From NCBI GenBank assembly GCA_024402835.1, contig JAKSSZ010000037.1, forward strand, positions 1 to 6,321: a stretch of DNA of 6,321 nucleotides. Reading direction: 5' to 3'. The notes under the pieces were generated by a model, which saw only the letters and a program-made list of their open reading frames with translations, was not told where the DNA came from and made no database searches. Shown one piece after another: positions 1 through 4,415 of this stretch. How positions within the stretch are numbered: the first letter of the stretch is position 1; every line of letters begins with the position of its first letter. The translations under genes and the position numbers were made by a program. Source of the stretch: Alphaproteobacteria bacterium (GTDB taxonomy: Bacteria > Pseudomonadota > Alphaproteobacteria > Rs-D84).

Positions 1-1277
1 AAACAGGTGTTTCTTTAGTTGTTCGTGATAGTGATGATATTTCAAAAGCAAAAGGTAGATTAAAAAGTGTTTTGGGAAACAATGTAGATGTTTCTTCATC
101 AAACAAAACAATAACAATATCATATACATCTAAACAAAAAGAAGAGATGATTCAAGACGCTATGTCACGTAGTATAGAAATTGTTCGTAGACGTATAGAT
201 GCTTTGGGAACAAAAGAACCATCAATTCAGTCACAAGGTGGTAAATATATTTTGGTTCAATTACCAGGTGTAAGTAATCCAGAACATATAAAAGATTTAA
301 TTGGACAAACAGCAAAAATGTCTTTTCATTTGGTAAATGAATCTGTAACTTCGTTAGAACATATACCGTCTGGAACAGAATTATTATCTTTTATGGAAGA
401 CCCAAATCAAAAAATACCTGTGTATTCAAGAGTAGAGGTTTCTGGGGAAAGTTTAAAAAATTCTCAAGCAGATTTTGACCAAAATAATATGCCTGTGGTT
501 ACAACAGAATTTGATGCTACGGGAACAAGAAAATTTGCTAAACTTACCACTGAACACGTAAACGAAAGATTTGCGATTGTTTTAGATAAAAAAGTTTTGT
601 CAGCCCCGACTATTCGTGAACCAATACCAGGGGGACGTGGTCAAATATCGGGTGGTTTTACTTTACAGGGCGCAAAAGATTTGGCTGTTTTATTGCGTTC
701 TGGTGCTTTGCCTGCGCCATTATCTGTAATAGAAGAAAGAACGGTTGGTGCCGGATTAGGTGCTGATACAATTGCAACCGGAAAAATTGGTTCAATTGTT
801 GGTGTTATTTTTGTTCTTTTATTTATGGTATTATTATATGGTCATTTTGGTTTAGTTGCAGATTTTGTTTTATTAGTAAATCTTGCAATGATAATTGGAA
901 TATCTGCTTTATTTGGGGCAACTTTAACATTACCGGGTATTGCGGGTATAGTATTAACTTTGGGTATGGCAGTGGATGCAAATATATTGCCGTTTGAAAG
1001 AATTCGTGACGAAGTTCGTGAAGGTGTCCCAACATTACGTGCTGTTGATTATGGATTTACCCGTTCAACAAAGACGGTTTTGGATGGTGAATTAACAAAT
1101 TTAATATGCGCTTTAATTTTATTCCAATTCGGTGCGGGTCCAATTCGTGGGTTTGCTGTAACATTATCAATAGGTGTTATAACAACATTGTTTACTTGTT
1201 TGTGTTTATCAAGAATTATCATAGATTCTTATATGAACGGTAAAAACAAAAAAATTGGCTATATAAAAAATAAATAA
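1..1277 (+). CDS. secD: Protein translocase subunit SecD (5' end outside the window)
   Basis: SecD is the larger subunit of the SecDF membrane complex, which uses the proton gradient to promote late steps of Sec export on the periplasmic side. The frame is open from base 3 to the TAA at 1275-1277, giving 425 visible residues. SecD proteins are usually about 500 residues or more, so the first membrane segment and the start codon lie to the left. A TTG at 72 is in frame but sits inside conserved sequence and is not the real start. Family landmarks in order are VRRRIDALGT (from 183), a periplasmic part containing SAPTIREP and GGRGQISGGFT, LLRSGALPAPL, and the membrane domain with GATLTLPGIAGIVLTLGMAV and GPIRGFAVTLSIG. 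The key acidic residue of the AVDAN motif is present at 975-977. Two oddities are a proline at 990-992 where a hydrophobic residue is usual, and Asp-Gly-Glu at 1083-1091 where Asp-Ala-Asn is usual. secF follows after 15 bp. Identification is very secure. Confidence 0.96.
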   Translation, partial: TGVSLVVRDSDDISKAKGRLKSVLGNNVDVSSSNKTITISYTSKQKEEMIQDAMSRSIEIVRRRIDALGTKEPSIQSQGGKYILVQLPGVSNPEHIKDLIGQTAKMSFHLVNESVTSLEHIPSGTELLSFMEDPNQKIPVYSRVEVSGESLKNSQADFDQNNMPVVTTEFDATGTRKFAKLTTEHVNERFAIVLDKKVLSAPTIREPIPGGRGQISGGFTLQGAKDLAVLLRSGALPAPLSVIEERTVGAGLGADTIATGKIGSIVGVIFVLLFMVLLYGHFGLVADFVLLVNLAMIIGISALFGATLTLPGIAGIVLTLGMAVDANILPFERIRDEVREGVPTLRAVDYGFTRSTKTVLDGELTNLICALILFQFGAGPIRGFAVTLSIGVITTLFTCLCLSRIIIDSYMNGKNKKIGYIKNK

Positions 1278-1281
1278 GTGT

Positions 1282-1286
1282 GGAGA
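1282..1286 (+). promoter_or_regulatory. Ribosome binding site that fixes the secF start
   Basis: GGAGA lies six bases before the ATG at 1293. This supports ATG 1293 over the in-frame GTG at 1278, which directly abuts the secD stop codon and has no Shine-Dalgarno sequence at a useful distance. Confidence 0.7.
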
Positions 1287-1292
1287 ATTATT

Positions 1293-1889
1293 ATGAAATT
1301 ACATTTTATGAAATATCGTAAATTATCGTATTGGATTTCCAGTATATGTATAATTTTGTCGGTTTTGTCTATCTGTTTCAAAGGTTTTAATTATGGTATA
1401 GACTTTTCTGGTGGAATATCTATGGAAATAACACCAAAAACAGCTGAATATACAGTAGATAAAATGCGTAATGATTTGGTTAAATATTCACCAGAATTAC
1501 AATCTGTTGATAATGGTTCTGTTTTGTTGCGTGTTGGTTTACCAAAAGGCGCAACAGATGAACAACAAAATGTTCGTGTTCGTGAAATAAAAGATATTTT
1601 GGGTGATAAGGTGGATTATTCCCAAGTTCAAATTGTTGGACCAAAAATAGGTGGCGAATTAATTCGTGGTGGTATATGGGCAATTTTAGTATCGTTTATT
1701 TTAATGTCTGTTTATATTTGGATACGTTATCGTGGTGGGTACGCTGTTGGTTCGTTTGTTTCTTTGGTTTTAGATTTGATTTTAATGTTTGGATTCTTTT
1801 CAATAGCAGGATTAGAATTTAACCAAACAGCTATAGCAGTTATTTTAATGGGTGTTGGATATTCTATAATTGATAAGGTTGTAAATTAG
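1293..1889 (+). CDS. secF: SecF amino-terminal fragment as literally translated
   Basis: This is the product if the TAG stops translation: 198 residues from ATG 1293. It contains the first membrane segment (about residues 12-29), the periplasmic domain with the FNYGIDFSGG signature, and hydrophobic segments corresponding to membrane helices 2, 3 and most of 4. It lacks helices 5 and 6, which in known SecDF structures complete the SecF half of the helix bundle. A stable and active SecF would not be expected from this fragment alone. That is inference from the family structure. The last residues before the stop (IIDKVVN) depart from the family consensus. Confidence 0.6.
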   Translation: MKLHFMKYRKLSYWISSICIILSVLSICFKGFNYGIDFSGGISMEITPKTAEYTVDKMRNDLVKYSPELQSVDNGSVLLRVGLPKGATDEQQNVRVREIKDILGDKVDYSQVQIVGPKIGGELIRGGIWAILVSFILMSVYIWIRYRGGYAVGSFVSLVLDLILMFGFFSIAGLEFNQTAIAVILMGVGYSIIDKVVN

Positions 1890-1925
1890 GACCGAATTGA
1901 TGAAAATATCCAAAAATACCATAAA

Positions 1926-2156
1926 ATGCCAATGTCAGATTTAATAGATTTGTCTGTAAATGAAATGTTACACAGAACAGTTATGACAAGTGTTTCAACA
2001 ATACTTGCTATGATTGGTATTTATGTATTTGGTGGCCAATTATTACAAGATTTTGCTGTTGCAATGACGTTTTCTATTGTAAGTGGAACATTGACAAGTA
2101 TTTATATTTCTAATGTTATTTTATATCACTTTAATTTACGGGAAACAGAATACTAA
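1926..2156 (+). CDS. secF: SecF carboxy-terminal fragment (helices 5 and 6)
   Basis: This second part of the split secF starts at the first in-frame ATG after the amber codon and would give 76 residues. It carries the conserved HRTVMTS stretch, with the arginine implicated in proton transport, then FGGQLLQDFAVAMTF and a final hydrophobic helix. The homology actually begins earlier, immediately after the stop at 1890, so ATG 1926 is an internal methionine of the ancestral protein. No Shine-Dalgarno sequence precedes it, and independent translation is doubtful. It is listed because an automatic annotation would probably call it as a separate short gene. Confidence 0.45.
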   Translation: MPMSDLIDLSVNEMLHRTVMTSVSTILAMIGIYVFGGQLLQDFAVAMTFSIVSGTLTSIYISNVILYHFNLRETEY

Positions 2157-2176
2157 AAACAAAATAATGGAGAGAA

Positions 2177-2182
2177 AGGGGA
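2177..2182 (+). promoter_or_regulatory. Ribosome binding site of the S41 gene
   Basis: AGGGGA lies seven bases before the ATG at 2190. A second purine run with GGAG at 2169-2172 is farther away. The signal suits ATG 2190, which also opens a convincing signal peptide. Confidence 0.55.
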
Positions 2183-2189
2183 TTTAATT

Positions 2190-3677
2190 ATGAATATAAT
2201 AAAAATATTTTTACTTTTTATTTTAATTAACTTCCCTGTATTTTCATCAGATTTGTTTAATGCTGAAAAAATAGACGGTATAAATGTAAAAGAAGTATCA
2301 AATGTTTTTGCAGATATTTATGAAAAACTTGATTCTGTGAATTGGGCTGGTAAAAATGTGGGTGTTGCCATAGAAAATATAGAAAAATTAGATACCAAAG
2401 CACATATTGCAGCAACAGATGACAGAATAATTTTAGTTTATGGTGATGAATTAATAGCAAATTATCCACGACCACAAAACAAAGATTGGAATTCTTATGG
2501 GGAAATTACAACCGCTTTGATTTTGCGTATGCGCGAAAAAAATACAATATTACAGAAACAAACAGAACAAGACTTATATAAAACCGTCGTTAGTGCTTTG
2601 TTACATGGTATAGATGAAAATGGAAAATATGTTTTTTCCAAACAAGATTTGTTAAATGAAGATAAAATTTTAACAAGTATAGGAATAGATGGTAAAAAAG
2701 ATAGTCGTGGTAATTTTAGAGTGTCTGCTGTTGTTAAAGATTCTTCGGCTGATATTGCAGGTATAAAATCTGGCGATTTGATATCTCAGATAAATGGTAA
2801 ACGAATATCAGCAATGTCAGATTCCGAGATAGAATCTGTATTGTCTGGATATAATTCTGGGACATTAAAATTAAAAGTTTTGACCCCGATGGGTAATAAA
2901 TATCTAACATTGCGTCGCGCAAGTATTATTTTGGCAGATGCAGATATAATATACAGACAAGGTGATGAAAACAATATTTTGGAAATAATAATACATAAAT
3001 TAACAGATAGTGCTGTGAATATAGTAAATGAAGCACTTTCAGACCATAAAAACGCCAATGGGGTAATTTTAGATTTGCGTACATCTGTCGGTGGTGATGA
3101 AAAATCTGCTACTAAACTTGCGGGGATATTTATTGGACAACAACCTGTAATGAGAATAGTAGAAGATACGTCCGAAGAAATAGAAATGGTACCGGGTGGT
3201 GATTCTATTACAGATTTACCTGTGGTTGTTTTAATATCTGATACGACACGTGGTACAGCCGAAGCGTTGGCATCTGCTTTTTATGAAAATAAAAAAGGTG
3301 TATTGGTTGGAACCCCATCTGCCGGAAAAGCAAGAATATCAAGCAAAATAGATTTATCAAATGGTGGTTTTTTGGAAATTATGAACAAATCGTTAAAAAC
3401 TGGTTCTGGAAATATGCTTGATTCACGTGGTGTTTTTCCTTTGGTGTGTTTGTCTAATATCAGAACTACCAGCCAACAAGAAGCATTTTTCTTGAATGTT
3501 ATGAATGATAATTTTGGTGCGCGTGATTTTAACAAAGAAACAACAATAGATTATAAAGCAATAAGACAAGCGTGTCCGGTTATTGTAAGTGGTGAAGATG
3601 AAGATAATACAGCAATTGCGATAAGTGTAAAGATTTTAACAGACCAAGAAATATACAATAAATTAATGGATTTATAA
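2190..3677 (+). CDS. Exported S41 (C-terminal processing peptidase) family protein with PDZ domain, probably catalytically inactive
   Basis: S41 peptidases such as Prc and CtpA cut proteins near their carboxy termini in the periplasm, using a Ser-Lys pair and a PDZ domain for substrate recognition. This protein has 495 residues. It starts with a signal peptide (hydrophobic residues 3-18, likely cleavage after VFS at 17-19), has a PDZ domain at about 163-243 (IGIDG, ADIAGIKSGDLISQING), and an S41 core from about 255 with GVILDLRTSVGG and VVVLIS. The region that normally reads G-S-A-S-A-S-E aligns without gaps to TTRGTAE, placing Gly355 where the catalytic Ser belongs. The general-base lysine is kept as Lys380 in SAGK, exactly 25 residues later as in Prc and the plant D1 processing protease, and Glu358 is kept three residues after Gly355. 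The core therefore looks like a pseudoprotease that may bind rather than cut. The family call is firm. Inactivity is inferred and would not exclude use of another residue. It follows secF by 33 bp and precedes PAP2 by 1 bp. Confidence 0.88.
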   Translation: MNIIKIFLLFILINFPVFSSDLFNAEKIDGINVKEVSNVFADIYEKLDSVNWAGKNVGVAIENIEKLDTKAHIAATDDRIILVYGDELIANYPRPQNKDWNSYGEITTALILRMREKNTILQKQTEQDLYKTVVSALLHGIDENGKYVFSKQDLLNEDKILTSIGIDGKKDSRGNFRVSAVVKDSSADIAGIKSGDLISQINGKRISAMSDSEIESVLSGYNSGTLKLKVLTPMGNKYLTLRRASIILADADIIYRQGDENNILEIIIHKLTDSAVNIVNEALSDHKNANGVILDLRTSVGGDEKSATKLAGIFIGQQPVMRIVEDTSEEIEMVPGGDSITDLPVVVLISDTTRGTAEALASAFYENKKGVLVGTPSAGKARISSKIDLSNGGFLEIMNKSLKTGSGNMLDSRGVFPLVCLSNIRTTSQQEAFFLNVMNDNFGARDFNKETTIDYKAIRQACPVIVSGEDEDNTAIAISVKILTDQEIYNKLMDL

Positions 3678-3678
3678 A

Positions 3679-4353
3679 ATGTTTATAAAAAAAGACAATT
3701 CTTTGAAATACGATTGGATAATAATTGCTTGTGTAATTGTGTTTTTATTATGTTTTTTGGGAATAATATGGTTTGATAAACCATTATATTCTTTTATACA
3801 TAATGCGTCGTGCAGTATGTTTGGCGATAATAATTCGGTGTTGTGTTATATTTTTGGTAATATTTTTGGAAAGCTTTTTACAGCAAAATATTGGTTGTTT
3901 GTTTTGTTATTGTTGTTTTTAATACAAAATATCAAAAGATTTTTTACACAAGATTATAATACAGCATTAAAAAACACATTTAAAACAAAATCTTTTTATG
4001 TTTTTTCATCTGTTTTTACCGCTGTGTGTATTACTGGTATATTAAAAGTGATCATAGGTCGTTCCAGACCAATTTTGTTTGATGCGTTGGATAAAGCGTT
4101 TTTTACACCGATACAATTTAATGATGTGTTTAATTCAATGCCATCGGGGCACACAACCGCAACATTTGCAGGACTTGTTATGATTGGAATGTTGTACCCA
4201 AAGTTTAAATGGTTAACGTGGGCTGGTGCTGTGTTAGTCGGTATTTCACGAATATATGTCGGTGCCCATTGGCCAACAGATGTGTTGTTAGGTGCTTTTA
4301 TTGGAATGTTGTCAGCAGATTTTATAAAATCGTGGTTGTCAAAAATAAAGTGA
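3679..4353 (+). CDS. PAP2-family membrane lipid phosphatase
   Basis: PAP2 (type 2 phosphatidic acid phosphatase) proteins remove phosphate from lipids such as phosphatidic acid, undecaprenyl pyrophosphate or lipid A, with the active site facing the periplasm. All three motifs are visible in this 224-residue protein: KVIIGRSRP at 123-131, PSGH at 155-158, and SRIYVGAHWPTD at 190-201, which includes the catalytic His197 and Asp201. Hydrophobic helices lie at about 13-32, 69-84, 107-126, 160-173, 178-189 and 203-215, matching the usual six-helix fold. The start is one base after the stop of the S41 gene and lacks a strong ribosome binding site, which suggests translational coupling. Substrate cannot be told from sequence; undecaprenyl pyrophosphate recycling or lipid A modification are both possible. 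No residue of the active site is missing. Confidence 0.93.
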   Translation: MFIKKDNSLKYDWIIIACVIVFLLCFLGIIWFDKPLYSFIHNASCSMFGDNNSVLCYIFGNIFGKLFTAKYWLFVLLLLFLIQNIKRFFTQDYNTALKNTFKTKSFYVFSSVFTAVCITGILKVIIGRSRPILFDALDKAFFTPIQFNDVFNSMPSGHTTATFAGLVMIGMLYPKFKWLTWAGAVLVGISRIYVGAHWPTDVLLGAFIGMLSADFIKSWLSKIK

Positions 4354-4361
4354 TTTTTTAC

Positions 4362-4390
4362 TTTAATAAAAGGAAATTGTGTGATAAAAT
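4362..4390 (+). promoter_or_regulatory. Candidate promoter for the cysteine-rich protein gene
   Basis: TTTAAT (4362-4367) and TAAAAT (4385-4390) are separated by 17 bases and could be -35 and -10 boxes. The -10 matches the consensus at five of six positions and is preceded by TG with one spacer base, an extended -10. The -35 is poor (three of six). The region is very AT-rich, so chance matches are common. Its position, 26 bases before a start codon and between two unrelated genes, makes it plausible. Confidence 0.4.
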
Positions 4391-4404
4391 AAACAAAACT
4401 ACAA

Positions 4405-4409
4405 GAGGA
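4405..4409 (+). promoter_or_regulatory. Ribosome binding site of the cysteine-rich protein gene
   Basis: GAGGA is placed six bases before ATG 4416. It sets the start at a methionine that begins a clean signal peptide. Confidence 0.7.
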
Positions 4410-4415
4410 AAAGAG

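Larger units (their letters stand above)
1293..2156 (+). pseudogene. secF: secF, full extent, interrupted by an in-frame amber codon
   Basis: SecF partners SecD in the proton-driven SecDF complex of the inner membrane. If the TAG at 1887-1889 were a sense codon, this stretch would encode 287 residues, a normal SecF length. It would include the amino-terminal membrane segment, the FNYGIDFSGG signature (residues 32-41), a periplasmic domain ending near VGPKIGGELIRGG, and the five-helix carboxy-terminal domain. The stop falls at codon 199, in the most conserved motif of the family (usual form NDTVV-x-x-DRIREN). Reading continues in the same frame with DRIDEN, HRTVMTS and FGGQLL to a TAA at 2154-2156. 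No second stop or frameshift is seen. This indicates either a very recent nonsense mutation, a sequence error, or readthrough. SecF often has Phe, Tyr or Ser at this position, and a Tyr codon is one base from TAG. Residues known to matter for proton transport in SecF are kept (Asp at 1872-1874, Arg at 1974-1976). The family is certain; whether the gene is truly dead is not. Confidence 0.8.

Noticed and set aside
72..74. TTG as the start of secD
   Set aside because: The frame is open to the window edge with SecD-like sequence before it, and SecD needs an earlier first membrane helix. The TTG is internal.
1278..1280. GTG as the start of secF
   Set aside because: No ribosome binding site fits it, whereas ATG 1293 has GGAGA at the right distance.
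1887..1889. A recoded genetic code with TAG as sense throughout
   Set aside because: Only one internal TAG is seen in 6.3 kb, and SecD, S41, PAP2 and the cysteine-rich frame contain none. A code change would be expected to leave more examples.
2257..3535. Minus-strand open frames inside the S41 gene
   Set aside because: They are shadows of a gene with clear PDZ and S41 motifs, with no recognisable product.
4346..4365. Inverted repeat TAAAGT / ACTTTA with an eight-base loop after the PAP2 gene, as a terminator
   Set aside because: The six-pair stem has a single G-C pair, and no T run follows it on the + strand. It also overlaps the candidate -35 box. Too weak to call.
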